Shown: piece after piece, positions 28,983 to 37,578 of the stretch
Layout of the letters: every line of letters begins with the position of its first letter
How positions within the stretch are numbered: position 1 is the first letter of the stretch
DNA from: JBFEUI01 sp041547565
GTDB taxonomy: Bacteria > Pseudomonadota > Gammaproteobacteria > Thiohalomonadales > Thiohalomonadaceae
NCBI GenBank assembly: GCA_041547565.1
Contig: JBFEUI010000006.1
Span: 1-45,807 of the forward strand
Direction of reading: 5' to 3'
Length of the DNA stretch: 45,807 nucleotides
Notes under the pieces: model-generated
Told to the model about the DNA's origin: nothing
Databases searched by the model: none
The model's input: the letters and a program-made list of their open reading frames with translations, nothing else
Translations under genes and position numbers: made by a program

Positions 28983-29348
28983 GCAATACCTCCCCTGAAT
29001 TGATGCGTGATGGACAATTTATCTTTTTGTTGCGAGCGATGATAGCTGCTGGTAAAACCCTAAACCGTTTATATACTTTCACTGCTCAACTTCAGTATAG
29101 ACGAGCTGAAAAAAGCCCGGGCAAACAACAGTGTGAATCGTTTTTTCCAAGCGCTATCAGGGTGTCTGGAGTCCCGGGCACAATGGGGCCGTTTTGATTC
29201 TGGTGATACCTGAGAGTGTTTATCGCACTATCCCGGGGCCTGGTGTTTGGTCTTGAACCGGTTCCTGCCCCCTCGCATATCCCCGTGCGGTTAATCTTGC
29301 TACGATTGGCAGTTGTTGTGTAACCGTTTGACCCGCCGACAGCTCGCA
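28983..29348. other. Divergent non-coding region between nifJ and the SpmA-SpmB gene
   Basis: This stretch should hold promoters for both flanking genes. I see the strong nifJ ribosome site at its left edge, an AT-rich zone at about 29060-29100 and three CCCGGG-type GC palindromes at about 29118, 29175 and 29237. No open frame has both a ribosome site and recognisable content. I could not place a reliable promoter or regulator box. Confidence 0.4.
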
Positions 29349-30638
29349 ATGAATATTGTCTTTTTCCTTCTGGTGCTTGTTGCATTCGCGACCGCAGGGT
29401 GGCGACAGCTGGACGGTGTGACCGATGAGGTCGCGCCGATGGATGCACTGTCCCGGGCCATGGTGGAATCGGCAGCGGGCGCAGTGGAACTGGCGCTGGG
29501 GCTGGTCGGTGTCATGGCGCTGTTCCTCGGGCTGATGAAGATTGCCGAGGAGGGCGGGTTGCTGACTATCCTGGCACGGCTAATCCGGCCGCTGATGGTG
29601 CGGCTGTTTCCCGACGTGCCTGCCGAGCACCCGGCGATGGGCGCGATGATTCTGAACATGTCGGCCAATGTGCTGGGATTGGGTAATGCCGCGACCCCCT
29701 TCGGCATCCGTGCCATGCAGGAGTTGGACAGGCTTAATCCGCACAAGGGCACGGCCAGCGACTCGATGGTGCTGTTTCTGGCCATCAATACCTCCAGTGT
29801 CACGCTGCTGCCCACCGGCGTCATCGCCTTGCGGGCGGCGGCCGACTCAAGCGACCCGGCGGGCATCCTGCCGACCACCCTGTTTGCCACGGTCTGCTCG
29901 ACGGCGGTGGCGATTATCGCCGCCCTGACCTATCGGCGCTTTTTCCCCGTCTCTCCCAGCACCGCTGACAGGGAAGCGACACAGCGCGTGGGTGAAGCGA
30001 CCGCGGCCAAGTCGGTCGAAGTCAGTGCGGACAGCACGGCTTACCCGGTGTGGGTCTCCTTCGCTGTGCTCGCCTGCTTTTTGGGGCTGATACCGTTGAC
30101 CATCTTCTACGGCCGCGTGATAGCCCCCTGGATCCTGCCGTCACTGATGCTGGGCTTTCTGTTGTTTGGCCTGTTGCGCGGAGTGCGCATCTATGAGGTC
30201 TTTGTCGAAGGTGCCAAAGAGGGTTTCCAGGTGGCGCTGAAGATCATCCCCTACCTGGTGGCAATCCTTGTCGCCGTGGGCCTTTTCCGTGCCAGCGGTG
30301 CCATGGAGGCCATCGTCGGCTTTATCGGCACCTTTACCACCCAACTGGGCCTTCCTGCCGAGGCGCTGCCGATGGCACTGCTGCGGCCGCTCTCCGGCTC
30401 GGGTGCCTACGGTGTCATGGCATCCATTATCAACGACCCTGCGATCGGACCGGACAGTTACACCGGCTATCTTGTCTCCACCCTGCAGGGGTCCACGGAA
30501 ACGACCTTCTATGTACTGGCCGTCTATTTTGGTGCCGTCCAGGTGCGACGCATCCGTCATGCCCTGGCGGTGGGATTGACGGCTGACCTGGCGGGTATCG
30601 TGGCAGCGGTTATTGCGGTGGCGGTGCTGTTTGGCTAG
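29349..30638 (+). CDS. SpmA-SpmB-type fused nucleoside-recognition (Gate) membrane protein
   Basis: Integral inner-membrane protein of about 429 residues with roughly ten hydrophobic segments. It has two Gate-domain halves. The first (about 1-210, with GLGNAATPFGIRAMQELDRLN and FLAINTSSVTLLPTG) resembles SpmA. The second (about 235-429, with AKEGFQVALKIIPYLVAILV and MALLRPLSGSGAYGVM) resembles SpmB. In Bacillus the two are separate spore-maturation proteins; fused versions occur in non-sporulating Proteobacteria with no settled function. I chose ATG 29349 over a TTG at 29313, since the hydrophobic N-terminus starts there. The ribosome site is weak. rsmJ follows 4 bases after the stop. Confidence 0.88.
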   Translation: MNIVFFLLVLVAFATAGWRQLDGVTDEVAPMDALSRAMVESAAGAVELALGLVGVMALFLGLMKIAEEGGLLTILARLIRPLMVRLFPDVPAEHPAMGAMILNMSANVLGLGNAATPFGIRAMQELDRLNPHKGTASDSMVLFLAINTSSVTLLPTGVIALRAAADSSDPAGILPTTLFATVCSTAVAIIAALTYRRFFPVSPSTADREATQRVGEATAAKSVEVSADSTAYPVWVSFAVLACFLGLIPLTIFYGRVIAPWILPSLMLGFLLFGLLRGVRIYEVFVEGAKEGFQVALKIIPYLVAILVAVGLFRASGAMEAIVGFIGTFTTQLGLPAEALPMALLRPLSGSGAYGVMASIINDPAIGPDSYTGYLVSTLQGSTETTFYVLAVYFGAVQVRRIRHALAVGLTADLAGIVAAVIAVAVLFG

Positions 30639-30642
30639 GGGT

Positions 30643-31413
30643 ATGGGTGTAGTGCTGATTGATCTGTCGCAGGGGCGCCGCCAGGAGGCACGGTGCATCG
30701 CTGAATCCTGTTCCATCCCCCTGGCAGAACGCCCTGTGGGGGATTTCTATCTGGCCTTGACCGATGAGCGCCTGGAGTTGCGCATGGCGGATGAAAAAGG
30801 CGCTGGTGCGATCTATGTGGATTTCATCGGAGGTGCCGTGGGCCACAGGCGCAGATTCGGTGGCGGACGCGGTCAGACCATCGCGCGGGCCGTGGGTGTC
30901 ACAGGTGATTCTCCACCGCGGGTGCTGGATGCCACCGCGGGTCTGGGACGCGATGCCTATGTGCTGGCGACCCTGGGCTGTTCGGTTGTGCTTGTAGAAC
31001 GCTCAGTGCTTGTTCGTGCCCTGCTAGAGGATGGCATGCAGCGCGCCGCCAGCGAACCGGAGATTGCGGCGATCGTGGCGCGCATGACACTGCTGCATGG
31101 CGATGCGGTCGAGATAATGAATGATTACCACGGCGCGCAACGCCCGGATGTCGTCTACCTCGACCCGATGTTTCCTGCCAGAAAGAAGTCAGCCAGTGTA
31201 AAGAAGGAGATGCGGTTTCTGCAGCAACTGCTGGAAGAGCAAGAGGGGGGAGAGGCCGAATTGCTCGAGGCGGGACTAAACCTGGCCCACAAGCGGGTGG
31301 TGGTGAAACGCCCGTCCTATGCCGGCTGCCTGCCGGGGCCTTCCCCGAGCATGGCGATTCGCGGCAAGAAACACCGTTATGATGTGTATGTGATCAAGGC
31401 GCTTAAAAAGTGA
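30643..31413 (+). CDS. rsmJ: 16S rRNA (guanine1516-N2)-methyltransferase
   Basis: SAM-dependent methyltransferase that modifies G1516 of 16S rRNA. About 256 residues, close to the family length of 250. Motifs are YVDFIGGAVGHRRRFGGGRG, then VLDATAGLGRDAYVLATLGC (SAM loop), VVYLDPMFPARKKSA (catalytic DPMFP) and KRVVVKRPSYA. The AGGGG ribosome site is almost touching ATG 30643, so the GTG at 30652 is an alternative start. It is probably co-transcribed with the upstream membrane-protein gene. Confidence 0.93.
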   Translation: MGVVLIDLSQGRRQEARCIAESCSIPLAERPVGDFYLALTDERLELRMADEKGAGAIYVDFIGGAVGHRRRFGGGRGQTIARAVGVTGDSPPRVLDATAGLGRDAYVLATLGCSVVLVERSVLVRALLEDGMQRAASEPEIAAIVARMTLLHGDAVEIMNDYHGAQRPDVVYLDPMFPARKKSASVKKEMRFLQQLLEEQEGGEAELLEAGLNLAHKRVVVKRPSYAGCLPGPSPSMAIRGKKHRYDVYVIKALKK

Positions 31414-31458
31414 TGTGATGTCTGCTGCCTCTTTGCGCTCCATGCGGTTGTGGCGACA

Positions 31459-32259
31459 TTAATCGGTGATTATGACCCTGTCGCCCACATCCATCATTTG
31501 GTAGAGCCGCTTCATCGCATCATTGGCAGCCCGTACGCAACCGTGTGAAACGCGCCTTCCCAGGCTCTGTGGGCGGTTAGTACCATGTATGGCGTAGCTT
31601 TTTCCGATATTGAGCGCGAATTGTCCCAGCGGCCCGCGAAAGCAGCGTTTGTTACTGGCGATATCCTGGGGGTATTCCTGCTCCATTGATTTCGGGATAC
31701 ACCACTCGATCCCTTTCGGATCATGCACCTTCCAGCGCACTTTGTATTCGCCCGGCTCCGTGTAATAGCAGCGTCCCCCCTTCTCCCTGGGCAGGCAGCG
31801 GTCCATGCCGAGCGCAACCTTGGTGGCGAATATCACCTTCTCGGTCTCGGCCTGCCGCTCGATAACCTCCAGCCTGAAACTGCTTTTGTTTACCCGGATA
31901 TAACGCTGCACGCTGGCGGGACGCTGTGTTGTGCGGTTGACAACCTGCGGGGTAAAGGTCCTGGCGTAGTAGCGTGAGATCCACATCGGTTGCGGGGCAG
32001 GCTCCCAGCGGTCGTCGGGGAAGTGGCCGGTAACCTGCAGCCAGTCGCCATCGGTATGGCCGGAGGTGAATGGCGTGCCGCGGTCCCAGATGTCGATGAT
32101 CGGGCCGTCAGGACGGTTTCTTACCACGGCGATGGTATGGAGACGGTAACTCTTTGCTGGTTGTTCCGCTGTATCGGTCGGGGAGAGGGTGGCCAGAACC
32201 GGTGAGGTCGGTATAAGCGACCACAGGCCAATCAGCAGCATGCGGGTGTAGAGTTTCAT
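31459..32259 (-). CDS. Exported L,D-transpeptidase (YkuD domain)
   Basis: 266 residues. A signal peptide (about 1-23, MLLIGLWSLIPTSPVLA) directs it to the periplasm. The middle (about 40-110) resembles an SH3-like module. The YkuD domain (about 115-265) ends with the active-site motif YAIHGTNRPQSLGRRVSHGCVR, with catalytic His and Cys present. Such enzymes make 3-3 peptidoglycan crosslinks or attach proteins to murein. Its mRNA leader contains a perfect 9-bp inverted repeat just before the start. The gene upstream on the same strand is an HPt protein, 114 bases away, with no obvious functional link. Confidence 0.92.
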   Translation of the reverse strand: MKLYTRMLLIGLWSLIPTSPVLATLSPTDTAEQPAKSYRLHTIAVVRNRPDGPIIDIWDRGTPFTSGHTDGDWLQVTGHFPDDRWEPAPQPMWISRYYARTFTPQVVNRTTQRPASVQRYIRVNKSSFRLEVIERQAETEKVIFATKVALGMDRCLPREKGGRCYYTEPGEYKVRWKVHDPKGIEWCIPKSMEQEYPQDIASNKRCFRGPLGQFALNIGKSYAIHGTNRPQSLGRRVSHGCVRAANDAMKRLYQMMDVGDRVIITD

Positions 32260-32266
32260 TATTCTG

Positions 32267-32308
32267 GTTTGGTTACGTTCAGGCTTTTCCCTATTAGCTT
32301 AACCAAAC
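32267..32308 (-). promoter_or_regulatory. 9-bp inverted repeat in the leader of the exported L,D-transpeptidase
   Basis: GTTTGGTTA (32267-32275) and TAACCAAAC (32300-32308) are perfect reverse complements, separated by 24 bases. The near arm ends 7 bases from the ATG on the coding strand, so it overlaps the ribosome-binding region. It could be a two-site operator or an RNA hairpin that hides the ribosome site. Confidence 0.45.
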
Positions 32309-32373
32309 TAGAAATAGAATCAACTTATATCTGTAACATAATGAATTTTATGAATAACGCTTCATATTATCGG

Positions 32374-32721
32374 CTAGCGGCTGAAGGCCGGAACACACTC
32401 GCTGGTGGCATCATGCAGGCGTCTTAACTCGGAGACGATCTGCTGGTAACCGGCGTCGGTTTGGGCGGTATGCTGCTGTTTGAGGGCAATCTCCAGTTTC
32501 TCGGCGGCCGCCTGAAGAGCGGGGGTGCCGCAGTAGGTGGCAGAGCCGTTGATCTTGTGCACGATCTGATGCAGAGCCGTGAAGTTGTTTGCCTGATAGC
32601 TTGATTGGACCTTTTCCAGGTAAGCCGGCAGTTCATTCAACAGCATGCTAAAGAGTTCACGTGCCAGCTCTTCATTGCCGCCGGCCTGCTGAAGCGCGAG
32701 TTGTTCGTCAAAAATCTTCAT
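32374..32721 (-). CDS. Orphan histidine phosphotransfer (HPt) protein
   Basis: 115 residues forming a helical HPt domain over nearly the whole length. The phosphorylatable histidine is H55 in LHQIVHKINGSATYCGTPAL, a motif shared with the C-terminal HPt of BarA-type hybrid kinases. There is no kinase, receiver or membrane domain in the protein and no hybrid kinase gene nearby, so it must relay phosphate between partners encoded elsewhere. It is divergent from cysM. Confidence 0.88.
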   Translation of the reverse strand: MKIFDEQLALQQAGGNEELARELFSMLLNELPAYLEKVQSSYQANNFTALHQIVHKINGSATYCGTPALQAAAEKLEIALKQQHTAQTDAGYQQIVSELRRLHDATSECVPAFSR

Positions 32722-32923
32722 CTGTCGTTCTATCCTTGGTTCGCTGTCCTGTTCGGACCATCCCTGTGCGCCATGCCCCTATTCTCCATTGATTGTACCC
32801 GAAGCTGTCGGCCTGACAAGACCGAGTGCATGCCCGGAAGTAGAGGAATTCTACACCGGGAGAGATTTATCGTGCCGACGGGTTTATACTGTCGGGCCGT
32901 GTTTTTGCTCCCTGTTTTGACTT

Positions 32924-33814
32924 ATGACATATCCGACAATTGAAGCGTTTATTGGCAATACACCGCTGGTTCGCCTGCAGCGTCTGGTGCAGCAGCCCAG
33001 TAACACCGTGCTGGTAAAACTCGAGGGCAATAACCCCGCCGGTTCGGTCAAGGACCGTCCCGCTATCGCCATGATCCAGCTGGCCGAGCAGCGTGGCGAT
33101 ATCAAGCCCGGGGATACCCTGATTGAAGCGACCAGCGGCAACACGGGTATCGCGCTGGCAATGGCCGCGGCCATCAAGGGCTACAAAATGGTCCTGATAA
33201 TGCCGGAAAACATGAGTGTGGAGCGCCGTGCCTCAATGCGTGCCTATGGTGCCGAGCTGGTGCTGGTGAGCAAGGAAGAGGGCATGGAAGGGGCGAGGGA
33301 CCTGGCACTGCAGATGCAGGATGAGGGCAAGGGCAAGGTGCTGGACCAGTTTTCAAATCCCGATAACCCCTATGCACACTACACAGGCACAGGCCCCGAG
33401 ATCTGGCGGGACACCCACGGCCAGATCACCCACTTTGTCAGTGCCATGGGCACGACCGGTACCATCATGGGCACCTCCCAGTTTCTCAAGGAGAAGAATC
33501 CCGCGGTCCAGATCGTCGGTGTTCAGCCCAAGGAGGGCTCCGCTATTCCCGGCATACGCCGCTGGCCGCCCGAGTACCTGCCATCGATATTCGATGCCAG
33601 CCAGGTCGACACGATCATCGATATCGGACAGGAAGAGGCGGAAGAGGTGACCCGGCAGCTGGCCGCCCGCGAGGGGATCTTCTGCGGTATCTCCTCCGGT
33701 GGTGCGGTGGCCGCCGCGCTGCAACTGTCCAGTCAGGTGGAAAATGCGGTGATTGTCGCCATTGTCTGCGATCGGGGCGACCGCTACCTGTCGACCGGAG
33801 TATTCCCGGCATGA
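32924..33814 (+). CDS. cysM: Cysteine synthase B (O-acetylserine sulfhydrylase)
   Basis: PLP enzyme making cysteine from O-acetylserine and sulfide or thiosulfate. 296 residues. PLP lysine K43 in NNPAGSVKDR, the substrate loop EATSGNTGIAL and phosphate-binding GTTGT are seen. The wording throughout (MRAYGAELVLVSKEEGMEGARDLA, IPGIRRWPPEYLP, GDRYLSTGVFPA) matches CysM rather than CysK. The ribosome site is weak. The stop overlaps the ATG of the exonuclease gene by 4 bases (ATGA), so these genes are coupled. Together with rlmD this order is familiar from Pseudomonas-like genomes. Confidence 0.96.
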   Translation: MTYPTIEAFIGNTPLVRLQRLVQQPSNTVLVKLEGNNPAGSVKDRPAIAMIQLAEQRGDIKPGDTLIEATSGNTGIALAMAAAIKGYKMVLIMPENMSVERRASMRAYGAELVLVSKEEGMEGARDLALQMQDEGKGKVLDQFSNPDNPYAHYTGTGPEIWRDTHGQITHFVSAMGTTGTIMGTSQFLKEKNPAVQIVGVQPKEGSAIPGIRRWPPEYLPSIFDASQVDTIIDIGQEEAEEVTRQLAAREGIFCGISSGGAVAAALQLSSQVENAVIVAIVCDRGDRYLSTGVFPA

Positions 33815-34581
33815 ATGTGCTGGTGTTCGATATCGAGACCATCCCGGATGTGGAGGGGGGGCGCCGGCTTTACGGGCTGGAGGGCATGGACGATGGCGAT
33901 GTGGCCAACATCCTGTTCCACAAGCGCCGGCAGGAGGTGGGCAACGAGTTTCTGCGTCTTCACCTGCACCGCATCGTGGCCATCTCTGCGGTATTGCGTC
34001 ACCGCTATAACCTGAAGGTCTGGTCGCTGGGCGAGAGTGACTCGCCTGAGCACGAACTGGTGCAGCGCTTCTTCGATGGTGTTGAGCGCTTCACCCCCAC
34101 GCTGGTCTCCTGGAATGGGAGCGGCTTCGACCTGCCCGTGCTGCACTACCGGGCACTGTTTCACGGCATACAGGCCCCGCGTTACTGGGAGACCGGTGAT
34201 GATGATCGCGAGTTCAAGTGGAACAACTACATCAGCCGCTACCATTCGCGCCACACCGACGTGATGGACGTGCTCGCCGGCTATCAGCCGCGTGCCAACG
34301 CACCCCTTGATGAGATCGCGACACTGCTCGGTTTTCCCGGCAAGATGGGTATGAGCGGGTCCAAGGTGTGGGAGAATTTCCAGCAGGGGGATATCGAGGG
34401 CATTCGCAACTACTGCGAAACCGATGTGCTCAATACCTACCTGGTCTATCTGCGCTTCGAGCTGATGCGCGGCCGCCTTACCGGGGAGGCCTATCAGCGT
34501 GAGTGCGCACTGGTGCGCAGCACGCTGGAGCAGGAGCAGAAGGCGCACTTTAACGAATTTCTGGCCCACTGGCAGCAGTAA
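33811..34581 (+). CDS. Predicted 3'-5' exonuclease, PolB-exonuclease-like (PF10108 type)
   Basis: 256 residues resembling the proofreading exonuclease domain of family B polymerases, without any polymerase domain. Exo I is VFDIETIPD with D7 and E9. Exo II is LVSWNGSGFDLPVLHYRAL. Exo III is IRNYCETDVLNTYLVYLRF. All acidic metal ligands appear present, so activity is plausible. The in vivo substrate of this widespread family is not known to me. It is coupled to cysM by a 4-base overlap and followed by rlmD 48 bases on. Confidence 0.88.
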   Translation: MNVLVFDIETIPDVEGGRRLYGLEGMDDGDVANILFHKRRQEVGNEFLRLHLHRIVAISAVLRHRYNLKVWSLGESDSPEHELVQRFFDGVERFTPTLVSWNGSGFDLPVLHYRALFHGIQAPRYWETGDDDREFKWNNYISRYHSRHTDVMDVLAGYQPRANAPLDEIATLLGFPGKMGMSGSKVWENFQQGDIEGIRNYCETDVLNTYLVYLRFELMRGRLTGEAYQRECALVRSTLEQEQKAHFNEFLAHWQQ

Positions 34582-34629
34582 GCAACACCTCATCCGTTTG
34601 TTGTATCAACACTTCTAGCAGGAAAATCC

Positions 34630-35961
34630 ATGTCAAAACGACGACGTCGCAGAAAACTGCCCGCCGAACCGGTGCGTGTCACCATAGAGGGGCTCAGCCA
34701 TGATGGGCGAGGGGTGGCACGGGTCGATGAGAAGACCGTGTTTGTCGAGGGGGCGCTGGCCGGTGAGGAGGTCAGCTTTGTCTACGTCGAACGCCGCCGC
34801 AGCTACGATGTCGGGGTGGTGCAGGAGCTGCATCGCGCCTCCCCGGATCGGGTGGTGCCCCGCTGTGAACACTTCGGTGTCTGTGGCGGCTGTATCCTGC
34901 AGCACATGCGGGAGGATAAACAGATCGCCGCCAAGCAACAGGTGCTGCTGGACAATTTCACGCGTCTGGGCAAGGTGACGCCGGATGAGTTGTTGCCGCC
35001 ATTGCTGGGGCCGCACTGGGGCTATCGGCGCAAGGCACGCCTGGGTGTCAGGTATGTGCCGAAAAAAGGCGGAGCCCTGGTCGGGTTTCGCGAGCGACGC
35101 AGCCCCTACATCGTCGACATGCACCGCTGCGAGGTCCTGCATCCTTCGGTCGGTGAACTGATTGACCCCTTGCGGGAGGTGATCAGTTCACTGGAGGCGC
35201 GTGATCGCATCGCCCAGATTGAAGTCGCTATCGATGACACCAAGACGGCGCTGGCGTTTCGCAACCTCGACCCGCTCAGTGAGACGGACAAGGCGGCACT
35301 GAGCGAATTTGCCCGCGCTCACGAGCTGTGCATCTACCTGCAGCCGGCAGGGCCGGACAGCGTCGAACCGCTCTGGCCGGCGCAGATCACGCTGGAATAC
35401 CGCCTGGAGAACTACGGTGTGGCCTTCCGCTTCCTGCCCACCGACTTCACCCAGGTCAATGTCGATATCAATCGCCAGATGGTCGACCGTGCCCTGGACT
35501 TGCTCGAGCTGGGGCCGGATGAGCGGGTGCTGGACCTGTTCTGTGGGCTGGGCAACTTTACCCTGCCGCTGGCACGGCATGCCCGGGAGGTGGTCGGGGT
35601 GGAGGGCAACAGCGACCTTGTCCGACGTGCGCGTGAGAATGCCGCGTTCAATGCACTGGACAACGTCGAGTTTCACGTTGCCGACCTGGCCGGTGAACTG
35701 GAGAAGGCGCCCTGGTGGAAGGGGGGCTTTGACAAGGTGCTGCTCGACCCGGCACGCGATGGGGCGGAGCAGACACTGGCCCATATCGCCCGGCTGGGCG
35801 TCAGGCGTATTGTGTACGTCTCCTGCAACCCCTCAACCCTGGCCCGGGATGCGGGGATCCTGGTCAATGAGCACGGCTACACACTGGCGAAGGCCGGGGT
35901 GATGGACATGTTTCCCCACACCGCGCACGTGGAGTCGATCGCCCTGTTTTCCAAGGCATGA
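34630..35961 (+). CDS. rlmD: 23S rRNA (uracil1939-C5)-methyltransferase
   Basis: SAM-dependent RNA methyltransferase with an iron-sulfur cluster. 443 residues. A basic N-terminus and TRAM domain (about 10-70, IEGLSHDGRGVARVD) are followed by Fe-S ligands C79, C85 and C88 (PRCEHFGVCGGC) plus a fourth Cys near 166 (MHRCEVL). The SAM domain has VLDLFCGLGNFTLPLA and LLDPARDGA; the catalytic cysteine is in VYVSCNPSTLARD. The ending HTAHVESIALFSK carries the general-base Glu. The spacing of the cysteines matches RlmD and not RlmC. Confidence 0.96.
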   Translation: MSKRRRRRKLPAEPVRVTIEGLSHDGRGVARVDEKTVFVEGALAGEEVSFVYVERRRSYDVGVVQELHRASPDRVVPRCEHFGVCGGCILQHMREDKQIAAKQQVLLDNFTRLGKVTPDELLPPLLGPHWGYRRKARLGVRYVPKKGGALVGFRERRSPYIVDMHRCEVLHPSVGELIDPLREVISSLEARDRIAQIEVAIDDTKTALAFRNLDPLSETDKAALSEFARAHELCIYLQPAGPDSVEPLWPAQITLEYRLENYGVAFRFLPTDFTQVNVDINRQMVDRALDLLELGPDERVLDLFCGLGNFTLPLARHAREVVGVEGNSDLVRRARENAAFNALDNVEFHVADLAGELEKAPWWKGGFDKVLLDPARDGAEQTLAHIARLGVRRIVYVSCNPSTLARDAGILVNEHGYTLAKAGVMDMFPHTAHVESIALFSKA

Positions 35962-35975
35962 GCGGTGGATGTGGA

Positions 35976-36890
35976 CTAGATGTCCCAGACGCAGACCTGG
36001 TTACGCCCCTTGGACTTGGCGCACAACAGGGCGTGATCGGCCTCGGTAATGATATCCTCCAGGGGTTTGTCGTCGGCGATTAACGACAGACCGAATGAGG
36101 CGGTGATGGCAATGTCCGCCTCCCTGGTGATAGTCCACGTACGCTGTTGAATGCACAGTCGCAGGCGGTCGATCAGGGATTGTGCATCCGTTAAGCTCGT
36201 ATCCGGCAGGCAGATCAGAAACTCCTCGCCGCCGTACCGGAAGATCGAGTCGTAGATGCGCAGCTGCCCGGAGCAGTAGTCGATCAGTTGCTGCAGGGCA
36301 CTGTCGCCAGCCGTGTGTCCATACTCATCGTTAATCAGTTTGAAGTGGTCGATATCCATCATGCAGAGCACCGCACTCGTGCCCTTGCGCCGCACCCTTT
36401 CATACTCCTGCACCAGCTGCAGCGACATGGCATGACGGTTCCAGGCGCCGGTGAGGTGGTCGACCAGGCACACCTCGCTGATAATGTCATGCTGCAGGCG
36501 TCTGACCTCCAGTTTGAACTCGATGGCCTTGTCCATGAAATTGTTGTACTGCTCGGTGGAGATGGGATCACCGGCCCGGTTTTCCTGCAGCAACGTGCGC
36601 GCGCAACCGTGCATCGCCCTGTGCAGTTCACCGATGTTTTCATAGATGTCGATGCCGGACAGTTCCTTTTTGCCGTCGCCGTAGTACCACTTGCCGAATT
36701 CACACAGGTGGTGGGCGTTGTTCTCCAGATCGACCTCGTCCGCCTGGTGGTCAGTGCAGATCAACACGCCGTGCAGCCGTTTCAGCCATTTTGTGTGGCT
36801 GATGATGGCACGGTCCATATCCTGCAGGGCATGGAGTAAAAAACGGCTGGAGGTCTGTTCTGTCAGGCGCTGAAACATAATAGTGCTCAC
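35976..36890 (-). CDS. dgcZ: Zinc-responsive diguanylate cyclase, DgcZ-like (CZB-GGDEF)
   Basis: Makes c-di-GMP from two GTP. 304 residues, no membrane segment. The N-terminal CZB domain (about 20-150) has zinc ligands H32, C63 (HHLCEFGKWYY), H90 and H94 with the spacing of Escherichia coli DgcZ. The C-terminal GGDEF domain starts LVDHLTGAWNRHAM. The active site is RYGGEEF (about 218) and the inhibitory I-site RIYD lies five residues before it, so product feedback is possible. In E. coli zinc binding inhibits the enzyme. A GTG at 36890 opens the frame; ATG 36878 is an alternative start. It converges on rlmD with 14 bases between. Confidence 0.9.
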   Translation of the reverse strand: MSTIMFQRLTEQTSSRFLLHALQDMDRAIISHTKWLKRLHGVLICTDHQADEVDLENNAHHLCEFGKWYYGDGKKELSGIDIYENIGELHRAMHGCARTLLQENRAGDPISTEQYNNFMDKAIEFKLEVRRLQHDIISEVCLVDHLTGAWNRHAMSLQLVQEYERVRRKGTSAVLCMMDIDHFKLINDEYGHTAGDSALQQLIDYCSGQLRIYDSIFRYGGEEFLICLPDTSLTDAQSLIDRLRLCIQQRTWTITREADIAITASFGLSLIADDKPLEDIITEADHALLCAKSKGRNQVCVWDI

Positions 36891-37074
36891 GTTCTACTGG
36901 GAGTATATCCAAGATAATCCGCAATTTATGTACCACCATGTAAGTAATTGTTTTATCAGGATGCCCTTTCCCTGTATTTGTTGCGCACAACAGGCTCAAA
37001 ATCGTGCCGGGAGGCGGTGCAACGCAGCTTGCGTGCAGGGGCACAGGTGGCGGCCGTGGCGTGAGCGGTGCCGC

Positions 37075-37440
37075 CTAGTCAATAACAACGGTATCCTCGT
37101 GACTGTAGGGCGGAGAACAGGCACATAGTAGCTGCAGGGCTTCATCGCCATTATTGTGTACGCAATGCACTGTTTGCGGCGGGATCAGCACGCAGTCCCC
37201 GGCGCGGATGGGAAACTGCTCGTCGCCCAGTTCCATGGAACCTGCTCCCGCAAGTACGTAGTAGATCTCTTCGCTGCGCAGATGCCTGTGAGCCAGGGTT
37301 CGGCCACCGGGTGGCACGGAGGCGTGAGCAAGGCTCTGGTTGACTACCGCATGAGTGTCGGGGTGCATCAGTTCCCTGATCTCGGAGTTGTCCCGGGTGA
37401 TGTAGGGGTCAATCGCGTCGAGGGTGCTTTTGTTTATCAT
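37075..37440 (-). CDS. Small cupin-domain protein
   Basis: 121 residues forming a single cupin barrel. Metal-binding motif 1 is LAHRHLRSEEIYYVLAGAG and motif 2 is CVLIPPQTVHCVHN, with His, His, Glu and His retained, so it can bind a divalent metal. No fusion partner or specific substrate signature is seen; such proteins range from dioxygenases to sugar isomerases. Start ATG 37440 gives a normal cupin N-terminus but lacks a good ribosome site; ATG 37455 is possible. It is divergent from the CYTH gene. Confidence 0.85.
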   Translation of the reverse strand: MINKSTLDAIDPYITRDNSEIRELMHPDTHAVVNQSLAHASVPPGGRTLAHRHLRSEEIYYVLAGAGSMELGDEQFPIRAGDCVLIPPQTVHCVHNNGDEALQLLCACSPPYSHEDTVVID

Positions 37441-37578
37441 CGGTTTGCATGGCATGGCTGTGTGCGGCGTTGAGGGCGTGCGATATTCAATGCGCCTCAC
37501 GTAAGTTGTACCAAAGCATACACAAATCCTTGCGGCTGTCATAACATCGTAGTCACTGACAGAGCGGGACGGGAGCCC

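Noticed and set aside
28995..29012. TTGATGCGTGATGG as an FNR/DNR box before nifJ
   Set aside because: Only the left half-site matches; the right half should be ATCAA. It also lies too close to the start codon for an activator site.
29000..29197. 65-codon frame in the nifJ upstream region
   Set aside because: No ribosome site, no recognisable motif, and it lies in the expected promoter region.
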